Below are positions 21,784-32,978 of a DNA stretch of 56,807 nt, piece by piece (within the stretch, counting starts at the first letter, position 1; each line of letters begins with the position of its first letter). The notes under the pieces were generated by a model that was not told the origin of the DNA, searched no databases, and worked only from the letters and a program-made list of their open reading frames with translations. The stretch spans positions 19,301-76,107 of the forward strand of contig RWJK01001590.1 in the NCBI GenBank assembly GCA_004335835.1, written 5' to 3'. The position numbers and the translations under genes were made by a program. This DNA comes from Scenedesmus sp. ARA3. Lineage: Eukaryota > Chlorophyta > Chlorophyceae > Sphaeropleales > Scenedesmaceae.

Positions 21784-23091
21784 GTGAGGCAGCCTGGCAC
21801 GGCAAGCTGTTGATGGCAGCAGCGCTGGTGCATGCTGATGGTGGGTTGGGCGCAGCTGTTGCCTGCACAGGGAGCAAAGCAAACACATGCCAGTGGGTTG
21901 TGCCATCTTGCAGCAGCTTGCAGGAAGCCAGTGGCAGCACTGCTGTGCAGGGGCAGCAAACACTCTCTAGCAGGTGCATGGCACATACAGCAAAGCCGTG
22001 TTGCAACCTGTCATGTCATGCATCAGCCAAGCCACGTGTTGTAGAGTGCAGGTGCACAGCTGTGGAGCCAGTAGTCGTATCACAGAGGCTGCTGCCTACA
22101 GCTGGTGCGTCGATGGGTCGCAAGGGGAAGCTCACCGGAGACGTGTTCCATTGGTTACCAGTGCCCCTTTGCAGACGTTCGCAACATCATGCTGCGTGTG
22201 TTGGAGCGATGGTTGTCGGAAAGGGCAAAGCTGCTGCATGCTGCAATAACGCTGCTGATCAACCCTTCAAGACAACATACAAAAAAGAACAAACGGCTCC
22301 TCTACCGCACAGTACGGTCTGAGCTGAAGATGGTTGGCTGCTGCTGCTGCGTGCCCCGTTAGTCACGCACGTTGGTGACATAGGCTGCCGAGGCATGAAA
22401 AAAAGCGTTCATCGGTTGTTGAAGGGCAGCTGGCAAGGTACTAGCTTGTAAGCATGACTGGGAGCTTGGCACAGGCCTGCAGAGTATGCTCTGGGGCCAC
22501 AGCTGCGCCCAGCATCAACTGGTTCCAACACAACACCCTGGCCCTCCCTGCTGGTGATGCATTTGGCATTTGGTGCTAATGCACTGCACACAACTTGCAG
22601 GTAAGAATACCTTATACTTCATCAGCACATATGCACAATCGTAGGTACATGCTAAGCACCATCATGGCACGTGGTACAGGAACACCACTGCGGCCCAACG
22701 TTGGAACAGTTTGCCAAGCCTCACATGCGCACAGATGACGCACAGCGGTAGCCATCCTGCATAATCTGCAGCGGGCCACTACTATCATGTATGAATATGG
22801 ACACGGAGGTCACCCGCGCGCTGCATTTGGCGACAATGTATGTGTTGAGCCTGAGCTCATGCTGCTTGAGCAGCAACGGCACCTCACACACTCGTGCAAG
22901 CGCTTTTGGTATGCCACTTGAACGTGCCAGAGCATACTGTCAGCGTCTGAGCTTCACCTCTCAGGTGCACGTACAGCAGCCTGCGATCGCCAATCACTAC
23001 CCTCCTACAGCGACACACTCGCTGGCTCTGCATCTGTCATTCGCAGTTGCACAACATACGGACACCACAGCCACAATGCCACATCACCGCC
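21784..23091. other. Region between SpoVS-like and YgaP-like genes
   Basis: Probably holds the 5' end of the SpoVS-like gene (exon edge 21862). On the plus strand, 22111-22350 is coding-like (MGRKGKLTGDVFHW in one frame, VRNIMLRVLERWLSERAKLL in another), but the two frames are not joined by plausible splice sites. From 22360 to 23091 nothing is recognised. Confidence 0.35.
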
Positions 23092-23861
23092 TCACAGCGC
23101 CCCCAGCAGCCTGCCACTTTTCTTCACATTTGTGGCCAGCCTCTCCGCCAGGTCAGCACGCCGCATGCTGCCGCTGCTGCCAGCAACAGCACCGCCAACA
23201 CCTCCCTCTTCACCTTCAATCTCAGCAATCTCACCCTTACGCTGCCTGGCCTGCTGCTCAAGATGCTGTGCTGCCAGGCTGGCAGATTCAGTGGGACCCG
23301 CTGGGCTGGCTGCAGTGCTGCGGCTGCCGTGGTGGGATGGCAGCAGCAGCAAGCCGTCCAGGTCACCCCGCAGCAGCCTGCAGGCCACCAGCTCATCCAT
23401 GATCTCATAGGACTGCAGGTGAAGCACAGACGGCAGGCAGGCAGGTGAAGCACAGATGGCAGGCAGGCAGGTTAGGCACGGATGGCAGGCAGCCAGGCAG
23501 GCAGGCAGGCAGGTTAGGCACGGATGCCAGGCAGGCAGGGTTCAGGACGTGTTGAAGACACGTCAGCTGCAGCAGTGCACAGCTGCCAGGGTGTTCCAGC
23601 AGCCACCTGCTGAGTCAGCTCACCGTGCGGAAGCCCAGGCCTCTGTACAGCGGCAGCAGCAGCGATTGGCCCACCAGTGCATGCTGCAGCAGCAGTGCTG
23701 CCAGGCCTCCCGCCAGCAGCGCAGCCAGCAGCGGCCGCCCCATCACAAAGTGCAGCAGCAGCAGTGAGCCCAGGATGCTGCCTGCTGCTGCTGCCTGGCT
23801 GAGCCTCTCCACGTCCCATTCCCACTGCAGCTGTGTGATGCGCGCGGTGATGTCACTGTCA
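23092..23861 (-). CDS. Small two-helix membrane protein, YgaP-like, 5' end unresolved
   Basis: Exons 23861-23624 and 23412-23092 join in phase 0; the first begins in phase 2, so an upstream exon is needed. The sequence runs TQLQWEWDVERLSQAA, two hydrophobic helices (GSILGSLLLLHFVMG and LLAALLAGGLAALLLQHAL), then LPLYRGLGFRT|SYEIMDEL and LLRGDLDGLL. The order WEWDVER, two helices, LLQHA, LPLxRxLGxRT, EI and LRGD matches what I recall of bacterial YgaP-like transmembrane (DUF2892-type) proteins. A charged C-terminal tail of about 85 residues is extra. In bacteria the function is poorly known. The homology suggests bacterial or organellar ancestry, but no targeting peptide can be seen without the first exon. 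Confidence 0.6.
23420..23540. repeat. AGGC-based minisatellite in intron
   Basis: Tetranucleotide AGGC runs interspersed with a longer unit around TTAGGCACGGATGGCAGGCA, repeated in the intron between the two visible exons of the YgaP-like gene. Confidence 0.85.
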
Positions 23862-23870
23862 CTGTTGCAG

Positions 23871-24761
23871 AAGGACGCAGAGATGCAGGCGATTGTTGAA
23901 CGTGCCGCAACGGCAGCAGCAGGCGGGGTGGTTGTGGTAAGCAGAGAACAATTACATCAGCTGTGCATTGCACAGCGGCACAGGCAATGCGCAATGATGG
24001 CTGCTGCAGGTGCGGGTTGCCGTCTTGCATATTGAGATAGGTTATCATGGTAGTCGCAGTGTGGTATTCTTTCCTCTACGCAGATTGGAGGGTGTCGCCT
24101 GACGGCTGTGGTGCATATAGCATGCTACCAGCTTGCTTTGGCTGGTAGCACTGCAATAAAACGGCACTGCATTAATTGAGCGGGCCCCTGTGCTACTGTG
24201 ACACGACAATGGTGCTACCAGCCACGCACGTGGCCTTAGCCATCGCTTTGATGCTGGCAGCTGTGCGTGCGTTGATGCGTGCATTGTCCTGCCTGGAGGT
24301 GGAGGCGGGCACTGGCGGCGCAAGAGACACACATGGCATTGAAGCGTGGCAAAGCATGGCAAAGCCCAACAGCCGGGTTGGGTGTCAGCAATGAATGTTG
24401 CAGCGCTGGCGAGCAGCGACAATGCTGTGCTGCTGCTGTGTTGCAGCAGTGGCAATGCTGTCAGCATTCCCCGCGACTGAGTGGAAGTGGATTGCTCCAT
24501 GACAGCAGCATGCGTACTGTGCCAAGACGAGTGTGTGTGCAGAGGAGGCGAGCCTGCAGCAGCGCCCCATTCAGCTGTCGTGGCTGGAGGCTCTTGAGCC
24601 TGATCAGGGGTTGCTGGTGGAGCAGCTACAGTTGATATGACAGCTCACAATTGTGCTGCAGCACAGACGCTGCTCCCTACCTCTCCTCTCTGTAGGCGGA
24701 ATCAGCGCTGCTGCGCCAGCTGGAGCTTCGTCACAAATCTCTCTCATGCCTGTGGATGTGA
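23871..24761 (+). CDS. Tentative plus-strand gene, three candidate exons
   Basis: Three pieces with canonical borders and phase 0 fit together. 23871-23936 (KDAEMQAIVERAATAAAGGV...) lies between TTGCAG and GTAAGC. An exon of about 24545-24610 (EASLQQRPIQLSWLEALEPD, then QGLL) follows a TG-rich acceptor. 24696-24761 (AESALLRQLELRHKSLSCLW, then M and stop) follows a strong pyrimidine tract ending TGTAG. The product would be helical and charged. The donor after the second piece (CTG|GTGGAG) is weak, the 5' end is unknown and I recognise no family. Its first piece lies directly opposite the upstream flank of the YgaP-like gene, so one of the two models may be wrong there. Confidence 0.25.
24124..24160 (+). 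other. Perfect 9-bp hairpin followed by AATAAA
   Basis: GCTACCAGC and GCTGGTAGC (24124-24132, 24141-24149) are exact reverse complements separated by an 8-base loop; AATAAA follows at 24155-24160. It may form or mark an RNA 3' end on the plus strand. GCTACCAGC recurs near 24212. Confidence 0.4.
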
Positions 24762-25471
24762 ACATGCTGCAGCTTGAAAGCCAAGGCAATGCTCACTAGA
24801 GCAGTGGCAGGTGCTGGTGCTGTGCAGTGCCACAGTTTGTGAATTTCTGGATACGTAATTGAAAAGGCCTTGCTGCACACATCTCAACATGTTCGCTCGC
24901 ATCTGAGCGTGCTTTGGATTGTCGTAGCGAGCTGACAGCGTCGACAGCATCATATGATGCATCGTGACTGGGCTCCCGGGCCGGAACCCCCGGCAATACC
25001 CGCTGCGCGGGTGATGGGGGCATAAAAGTATAAGCTACTCTGTATGGTTCCAATGTAGCTTATGTGTCACCACGTGCCTGAATGCAGTTGGTCTGGGAGG
25101 AAGGCAGGTGGTCACGTGCAGAAATGACTCCCAGCCATCGCTTCAAGCAAAAGACTTGCGTGACATGTGAAATCAAAACCATTTTTAGACTCCACTCTTA
25201 TGGTGTTTGGTCTCGACGAGGTCGTGCTGACTCGGAGAACTCGTGCTTTCCACCTGTCTGCTTCACACCGGTGCCATTAACCGCGCCTTACAGCTGTACG
25301 TCCGCCTTTAACCTCTAGCTTTACGCTGCAGTTGTCTGTCAGGCCTCTGCTGCAGCAAGCTGGGGGCAGCCCTACCAAGCGTGCCTGTCTCGGTCTCTGT
25401 GCAGCACAGCTAGCAGTAGAATAATGCTGGCCTCGTTATAGTCAAACCTCGCTGCTGGCGAAACAGCTACG
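24762..25471. other. Upstream region of the amino-acid transporter gene
   Basis: No gene is seen. Two adjacent GC-rich hairpins lie at 24976-25011 and a TATAAG at about 25029, roughly 440 bp before the proposed ATG. Small plus-strand frames here have no family resemblance. Confidence 0.4.
24976..25011. other. Two adjacent GC-rich hairpins
   Basis: CCGGG (24976-24980) pairs with CCCGG (24989-24993) around an 8-base loop. CCCGC (24999-25003) pairs with GCGGG (25007-25011) around TGC. They stand out in otherwise AT-richer flank and precede CATAAAAGTATAAG. Confidence 0.4.
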
Positions 25472-28400
25472 ATGCAGAGGAGCGACACACAAGTAGGGCT
25501 GGAGATGCTAATGCTGTTGCTGCTGCTGCTGCTGCCACAGTACTGCTTCCAAATTCTGCTGTCACTGTTCATGTGGCTTGCTTTGTGGCATGCCTGCCTT
25601 TCTCACTAAGCAGCAGCATTGAACCTTAGGATTGTTGAGATTTGAACATCACTCCTTACACCCGTTTTAATTCCACACGCACAGCATGTAAACCTTGGCA
25701 GCTTTTTTCTCTCCCTGTGTTCATGCCTCAAAAATGAGCACAGGCTAATGCACGCATGCACAAGTAAACTTGTCCCTGCCTCTCACCCACCAGGTGTCGT
25801 TTGTGGTAGAGGATGACGAGGACACCTGGGGGTCAGGAGATACAGAGCGCAGGGCATTCTTCAGTGCATGCATCACACTCACGCTTGGCGTGTTGGGCAG
25901 GTGCGAAGGAAGACTGCAGCAACAGGCTTAGCGTCAATCACCACTACTGCGCTTGTTGAGCTGCCAGGGATGTTGCTTGGCTGCAGTGCAACACAAGAAC
26001 TACTTCTACAATGCCATCTGTTCACGCCATCTGCACTGGATCAGTTGCTGAACACAAATCATATTGGGCAGATACTGCTGGCGGACAGTTGCAACCAAGA
26101 GATGCTGCAGCAGCTGCTGTGCGCAAGCAGTTGCAAACTAGGATGCATACCTGTTGCAGATGGCCCCTCAGTTACAGTTGGCGCTGGCCACAGTTCTCTG
26201 TGCACAGCCATGCAACCTTGGTCCTCTGTATCAGCACAGTTCAACGGTTCACCTCTCACTGACAGGTTGCCTGCTTGCCACCACGTGCTGACGTGCTCCT
26301 TCCGCTGCAGCTCCATCCTGCCCATTCCTTTTGCTATATCTAAGACAGGGGTGCTCGTGGGTGTGCTGACCATGCTGCTGGTGGCGTGGGCAAATGACGC
26401 CACGAGCTGCATGCTCATCCGTGCAGCAGCAGCAACAGGCAAGCCCACATACGAAGCGCTTGCAGAATGGGCTGGTGGGCGGCCATGGAAGGTGAGCCAG
26501 AACAGCGTGAGGTGGAGATTTTGTGTCATTCCTTCACTTTTGACAAAGCATGTGACAGCAGTAAATGCTGGTCCAGCTGCCGTGCCAAGCGAGGCGTTGG
26601 CAGCGCAAGCAGCAGCTGCCCTTCCTGAATGTGTTGGGTGAGTGTAAGACTGCAGTGCAACGGCCAAAACCCAGCCAACCCGTAGCTACAGAGACTCATG
26701 AACTTGCCAAAAACTACATCCTCTCCTTGCCTGCTACCTCTTGCTCCGCCAGGTGTTCACGCAGGTCAGCCTGGTGCTACTGCTGTGGGGCACGATGTGT
26801 GGCGGGCTGTGCCTCATCAGCGACGTCGGCCACATGCTGCTGCAGCGGCTGGGAGAGGGCCAGCTGCCTGGCTGGGTGAATGGCAGGAGCTGCATGGCAG
26901 CTGTGGCGCTGCTGGTGCTGTTCCCGCTGTGCCTGCAGCGCCATATGCGCGAGGTGAGACTGCAGCGGCACGAGTGCAAATCAACATAGTGAAATGGCCA
27001 CAGCACTGCTGCGCAGCGAGTAGCACGTATTCTGCCAGCGGTGGCATAATCCGCAGCAACTGTTTGTCGCTACTCTCTGGTGCTGCTTTCCTGCAAGGTA
27101 CACATACGTGCGGCGGCTTGCTGTGTTGGTGTTGTTGAGACAAGATAAGCAGCACCAACACACTAGTTGACAGCACACTCATGCTTGTGGTTGCGCGCTG
27201 CCTTCAACCATGTGCCTTGTGCTGCTGCAGCTGGAGAAGGCTGCCACAGCCGGCGTGGTGGTGGTTGCAGGGCTGATTGCGCTGCTGGCAACAGATGCTT
27301 TCCAAGAAGGCTTCCCAGCAATCCAGGATGGGCAGCTGCCGCTGTGGTCACTCAAGGTGGACAGCCACCTGCCCGAGGCGTTTGCAGTGGTTGGGTATGC
27401 GTTCTACATGCAGGTGGGCAGGCTTGCTCTGTAAACATGGGCATGCAGGTGCCGCAGTGCAGTTGCAAAGCCGCCATCTAGAGGGGACAGGTGTTCCTCA
27501 TCCTGCTGTGTTTGCTGTTGACGGAGAAGTTTCGGCACCCTCCTGTAGAACTGCGGCAGGCGCCCTGGACATTCAGCAGTAAACGAACCAGCTGCCACAC
27601 ACTGATATCATCTGCACTTCGTCTTTTCTGCGCTGTTCCTGCAGCCTATGATGATGCCGCTGCTGCGGGAGATGCCAGAAGGGCAGCATGGCGTGCGCAT
27701 CATGCAGCGTGCCGTGCATGCAACGCTGTTTGGTGGGTGCAGGGGTGCCGGCTGACCTGGCAGGCTGAGGAGCGCCATCGGGGCTTCTGCAAGGCCCTTG
27801 CTGTCGTTCCTGCAGGCATCTGCTTGCTCGTTGTTGCGCTCTGTGCAGGTCTTTTGCCTACAAGTGCCTGCTGCAGCACGCTTTCCTTGCTTGCAGCCAC
27901 ACGCCTCCTGCAAGCTGGTGCTGTAGTAGTTTGAGTAGGTTGTTCCTGCAAGCTGGCGTGGTCAACACACGCACATGTAGTTGTAATGCCCACTTCAGTC
28001 CTGCTGTGCTTGGTCAAACAGACAGGGGAGTATGTTGTTCCTGCAAGCTGGCGTGGTCAACACACGCACATGTAGGTGTAATGGCCACTTCAGTCCTGCT
28101 GTCCATGGTCAAGCAGACAGGGGATGCTGGTCCCCAAACTGTGATGCACCTTTGCACCCACAGCAGTGCTACTGTTGCTGCTGCCCGCACTTCCTGCAGG
28201 CGTTGCTTTGACTGTGTACTTCTCAATGGGGCTGTTCGGTGCATCGCTGTTTGGGCAAGACACTGAAGGCAACATCATGGTCAACGAGCTTGTGGCAGGC
28301 AGGGCAGCAGTTGCTGCGCTGTATGGCATCATGCTACTGTACCTAGCGCTGGGCATGACGACAACGCAGTATGCGCTGCGGGCGAGCCTGGACCTGATGG

Positions 28401-29334
28401 TGTTTGGGGAGGAAGCAACATTCACATGGAGGCGCCAGGTGAGGAGGCAACATTCTATGCAGTTGCCGATGTATGTGGCAGGACTCAAAACAAGGAGCAC
28501 TGGCAGTGCCCTGTGTACCAGCCAGCCATGAACAAAGCGGCAGTTGACAGTAACAAGCCTTGCAGGATTTGTGAAGTTCGTCTCGTCTCCTGCAATGAGG
28601 AAGGCGTAGCTACTTGTGGGTCCTGGCACCATCCATTGCTATGCACTGCTGCAGGTGGTGTGGACAACGCTCACAGTGGGCAGCAGCTTGACAGTGGCAC
28701 TTGCAGTGCCGGACCAGGCAGAGAAGATCTATGCAGTAGTGGGCGCAACAGCTGTGTGCGTGGTGTGCTACGTCATACCAGTGTACATACAGCTGCAGAT
28801 GTTCCGCAGGAGCAAGCAGCAGCGTAAACTGCAGGTGAGGGCTGTTGCAGGCCTGGCAGTGTGCCCAGAGTGGGTTCTTGCAACCAGTCGGCGAGAAGAC
28901 CAAGGCAACATATGCAAACTCTCTGTCAACAGCACCCTTGTGCTACTCTACTGTGCTGCACAGCCACCTATGCTTGCCCATGGTGTCTCTGCAGCCGCTG
29001 CAGAACTAGCTTATCACGGTATGCTCACTCTGCCGCTGCCGTTGTACCCTGGCAGGTTCTTGAAGAGGACCACCCGCTTGCAGCCGCACTGCTGCAGAAT
29101 GCAGCAGCTCCTTATGGGGCAGCTGACTGCGAAGCAACAGCATCAGCTGGGCCCAGCTTGCAAACGAGCAGCAGTAGCTTTTGCAACAGCTTTCACGGCA
29201 TGGCAGGCAGAAGAAGACTACACCAGGCTTGGGAGGTTGTTCACGAAGTCGTCCTGCCTATGGCAATTCTGCTGATTGGCGTTGGCTTCTCAGTTGCTGC
29301 GTTGTATGTTGCTTTGCTGCCACTTCTGCAGTAG
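25472..29334 (+). CDS. Amino-acid transporter, AAAP (Aa_trans/SLC32-36-38-like) family
   Basis: Nine exons: 25472-25492, 25794-25900, 26311-26491, 26753-26953, 27231-27413, 27645-27732, 28164-28438, 28655-28834, 29056-29334. Phases match throughout; 504 residues. The first coding exon (MQRSDTQ) is the least certain part. After an acidic N-terminus (FVVEDDEDTWGSGD) comes the family's first helix pattern, SSILPIPFAISKTGVLVG, then about ten more hydrophobic helices, among them VFTQVSLVLLLWGTMCGGLC, AFAVVGYAFYMQPMMMPLLR and AGVALTVYFSMGLFG. These match the proton- or sodium-coupled amino-acid permeases of plants and animals, usually 400-500 residues with 11 helices. The cytosolic loop before the last helix is long and Ser/Ala-rich. 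Substrate and membrane (plasma membrane or vacuole) cannot be read from sequence. Confidence 0.85.
27941..28124. repeat. 95-bp tandem duplication in transporter intron
   Basis: Two copies, beginning TGTTCCTGCAAGCTGGCGTG at 27941 and 28036, differ at only a few positions. They lie in the intron between exons 6 and 7 and carry no exon sequence. Confidence 0.9.
28409..28472 (+). repeat. 32-bp duplication across the exon 7 donor
   Basis: The exon end GAGGAAGCAACATTC (from 28409) is repeated 32 bp later as GAGGAGGCAACATTC (from 28441), just inside the intron after the GT donor at 28439. The first bases of the intron are thus a copy of the exon end. Confidence 0.7.
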
Positions 29335-29785
29335 CCTGTGAATGGTAGCAGGCAGCTGCTGCCGGCGGTATTTGCTGTTGCATAGCACGGAGCTACATCG
29401 TAAGCTTGAGATCGCCCCTGGTGTAGCGCTGTAGGCTCTGACGTCTGCATTGCTATCATCATTTGCCACGTGGCAGACTTGCACCCGTTGTTCACGTAGG
29501 GAAGGCATGCTCACGATTTTCAGCGTGAAAGTTTTCGTTTGTTTGTCATTTTTTGGTAGACAAGGTAATGCGGGGCATCGGCAGCTTGAAGTCAAACTTA
29601 TTCTTCGTATAGGGGTTGTTGTCAACCCTGGTCACCTGGATTATCTGACACATGAAGGACTATATAAGCTATGTTGTTTTCCAATCTTGCAGTCTTCTCG
29701 GTCGGTTGCAGCCAGTGCATCCTCTACCCGACAGCAATCACGAGTGCCCGTTGGCTATCGCCATCAGTGTTTGACTGATCACAAG
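29335..29785. other. Spacer between transporter and CAP genes
   Basis: 451 bp holding the 3' UTR of the transporter and the promoter of the CAP gene. Apart from the TATA box noted separately, nothing is seen. Confidence 0.6.
29661..29668 (+). promoter_or_regulatory. TATA box of the CAP gene
   Basis: TATATAAG, 118-125 bases before the ATG at 29786. With usual spacing, transcription would start near 29690-29695 and give a 5' UTR of about 90 bases. Confidence 0.6.
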
Positions 29786-31755
29786 ATGAAGGCCATTAGC
29801 GCCTGCCTGCTTGCCCTTATGGTGAGTAATATAGTCCAATTTCGTCTTCGTGCTGCTGCTTCTGCTGCGAGGCAGGAGCCGACTAGCTACTGCCGTCGGA
29901 CAAATGCTGTATGCACCTCCGCACTTAGCACGCTGCTGACAACCAGCCAGCACTCAAGTGTTGATTGCAGACAAGCAATCGTAAATATGTGTTTCTTACT
30001 CAATGGCAGCAAATTAAACTATGTGTTTTGTCAGCTGCAGCCAATGCAGTGCACTTGCATCATTGTACTGCCTACAGCAAGCAGAAGGTGCTTCAAGTAC
30101 TCAGACCTCACGAAATGGTTGCGTATCTGCCTTCCTGCAGGTTGCTGCAGCTGCAGCTGCTCGGCCAGGCCCTGCTGGGCGTGCACTGCGCGCAGATTCG
30201 AATGAGGAGAACAAGCAGGGGTCTTCAGAGTCCTTCCTCCTGCCGATGCCAGCCATCTACATCCCAGAGTTCGGCAAGGAGGTGACCTTCAAAGATATGC
30301 CCAAGTTCCCGGATATGGCAGACAAGTTTCCAAAGGTCCCAGAGATGCCTTCAATCACCCCACCTACCATTGACTGGGACAAAATCAAGCCCAGCTCAGA
30401 CAACCATCCATCAGTGTCTGTCACTGATATCAACAACCAAGAAGTCAACACACAATCAAGCCAGGACGCAACCACTGACAACAATTACAAGTCCGACAAG
30501 CCAGACAGGACTGGCAAGCCGGGAAAGTTTGGAGCTGGCAACGACACACCAGCGACACAGCAGCAGGACTCACAGCAGCCAACGGCGGCGCCATGTAAGT
30601 TGGCCTGACTGGCATGCAGTATGGGTTTGAGTTGCCATGTGAGCACCCGCCAAACTGCTCGTAGTGAATGCGGCCAGCCTACAGCAACTGAATGCTGTTA
30701 TCAGGGGAAACAGCCGGGTCGACAGTGCAGGGTAGCATTCTTGACTGTCCACATGCTGGCTGGGAGGTCTTCCTGCAAGCTGACCTTGCCCTTTCTGCTG
30801 CTGACTCCTGTGACTGACCGCAGCCGCTGCTGGAACGCAAGACGACTGCAGCAAGACAGACACATCTGCACAGTCAGTGATGCGCTGCGTCAATGCTGTC
30901 CGCACCAACCCCAAAGCTTTCAAGTCAGAGTTCCCCTGCAGCTCCCCTTGGCTGAGCACCATTTCCCGCTCTCAGCGCTCTGCACTCTCAGCAAACAGCA
31001 AGCTCGAGTCATCGGCACAGCGCCAGGCCAACGACATGGCAAGGTACGCATTGTCAGACATGTGTGTGCAGTTGCACTGTAAGGAAGTAACAGCCTGGAG
31101 TGGTTTCTGCTGCCAGCTGCTCTGCGCAGCCATGCTTTCATTCAATGAACTGTGTTTCCTGTTCTCTTGCAGGAACTCAAGGATCGACCATGTTGGTTCA
31201 GATGGCTCCACTGTGGGTCAACGCATCCGGGACGCTGGGTACACCACTTTCCCACAAGCAGAAAACATTGCTATGGGACAGACTTCAGCACACCAGGTGA
31301 GCAGGCACTGGCTGTAGCCGCTGCAAGATGCCCCCAATGGCGATTCAAAAGCAGCGTATTGTGTTGCTAACAGACGTCCTGCACAACACTCGAATATAAG
31401 CACATCCTGCTGTGACTTGTGGGAATGATGGCAGGATTCCGCTTGTGCCGCAGCCATAATTGGCGGCTGCGCAGTCAGCTCGATCACACCAGGCAACATG
31501 ACGGATGAGTTGGTGTGCGATGCAGTCCACGCAGTGCGAAACAACGGTGGACTGCATACTGACAACTGCCTGCTGCTGTGCCTGTTCCTGCAGGTGACCA
31601 TGGAGTGGATGTGTTCTGAAGGCCACCGCCATGCAATCATGAACTGCGAGTATGATGAGGTCGGCACCGCTGTGGCACAAAACAGTGGCACATGGTACTA
31701 TGCTCAGAACTTTGGATGCAGCTCAGGCCGTTGCCCAACGTGTGAGGTTGCCTGA
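29786..31755 (+). CDS. Secreted CAP/SCP (PR-1-like) domain protein
   Basis: Five exons: 29786-29821, 30141-30594, 30824-31043, 31173-31296, 31594-31755; all phases match, 331 residues. The start MKAISACLLALMVAAAAAAR is a classical signal peptide. A Pro/Lys/Asp-rich linker with a KFPxM/VPEM pattern (DMPKFPDMADKFPKVPEMPS) and a Thr/Asn/Gln-rich spacer lead to the CAP domain at about 175-331. The CAP hallmarks are present: RQANDMAR, IDHVG with His243, AENIA with Glu267, and EGHRHAIMN with Glu287 and His289, ending TWYYAQNFGCSSG. Six or more cysteines fit disulfide bonding outside the cell. CAP proteins bind lipids or act at the cell surface and wall. The exact role is unknown. Confidence 0.88.
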
Positions 31756-32978
31756 GCAGCCTGTTTTATGCAAACAGGTTGCAAGTAGTATATGAAGTAC
31801 TGTCACACCATCTGCGGCATTGGTGTCGCTGTGTACCTGCAGCTTGCAGTAATGTGGCACAGCTGCTCAACCAGGGGATGCTCACAGAAATGGAGTGGAG
31901 TGCTTGTGATTATCATATGAACATGACTCACATAGTCTGTGCCCGGATGTTCAGTTATGACAGTTTTCATGAGGTATATGTGTGATACAGAAAAATGAAT
32001 GGTGCTACCCAACTGCACATACAACGGCCGTAAACGGCAAAGCGTACGATATTCTGCAAATATGTCATGGTGTTTCAGTTATGCCAGCCCTTGTTTTGCA
32101 CAGCAGACTGTCTGCCAGAACCAGCCAGATGATACCACATTTCATTCGCAACAGAGACATGTTCTTTTGCTTTCTGTCGGTCTCTGGGACTGGTTCGGTT
32201 TTTTCTATTCTGCTCGTGCAAGTAATTAATATGGTATACAGTGTATTTTCTGCAGTGTATAGTGCATGGACTGCCATTCACTGCATAAGTTGCGTCCAAT
32301 ACACTTGACTGCAGCTGGCTTGATGTTCTGGGACATCCGTAAATATAAGAGTTCAGAGCTTTGGTGGGCTTTGTATAAATGCTTACCATTTCAAGTGTAA
32401 TCTAATACCTGCTGACATGCTTGGCTGGCACTGTAAAATAAAAAGCTGCAGCATGAGTCCTTCCCGCTGACAGCAGTGGGGAGCCGAGGGTCGCGGCCGG
32501 TTGCCACCTGACATACAGCATGCCAAGCATCCGTGCAGCGTTTTTTTTCTGAAGACGTTTGCAACAGTTTTTGCCTGCGAACATGATAGCGTTGCGAAAC
32601 AAGGTGCTACTGCGCAAGCTATGACGTGGCTGTAGCTCGCTCTCATCGCAGTTGTTTTGCTAAAAATCATGCATCAGTAAGAGTATGTTGTCCCTCTTCG
32701 ATTCACCCTATAATTCTGCGTCGGCCTTCCGCTGTTTCGTAGTCACCCACTCATGGCATTGGACGTGATGTGCGGCCTCAATCAGACCATGCAAGCTCTA
32801 ACGCTCAAGTGATTCAGCAGCTGAAAGACAAAGGATCGAGTTCTTGCAATATCATTGGTTGCTCAGCTGTTGCGTGGCTGGTGATCTTTGTTTCTGCTGC
32901 TCAAACTGCAGCTGGCCAGCAGATCAGTTGCAATCGTGCAGAGGCCAGCGAAGGGGTTGCTATAACAGTGTTTAATAC
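31756..32978. other. Spacer between CAP gene and PLATZ gene
   Basis: AT-richer intergenic DNA. A TGTAA-containing stretch (about 32397) and AAAATAAAA (about 32433) could act in polyadenylation. TATAAAT near 32374 and TATAATT near 32711 are candidate core promoter elements for the PLATZ gene. An in-frame TAA two codons before 32979 fixes that ATG as the first possible start in its exon. Confidence 0.4.

Noticed and set aside
27483..27590. Extra transporter exon starting at GTGTTCCTCATCCTG
   Set aside because: It follows an acceptor-like ACAG, but skipping it gives matching phases and the continuous family pattern GYAFYMQ-PMMMPLL; including it leads to stops.
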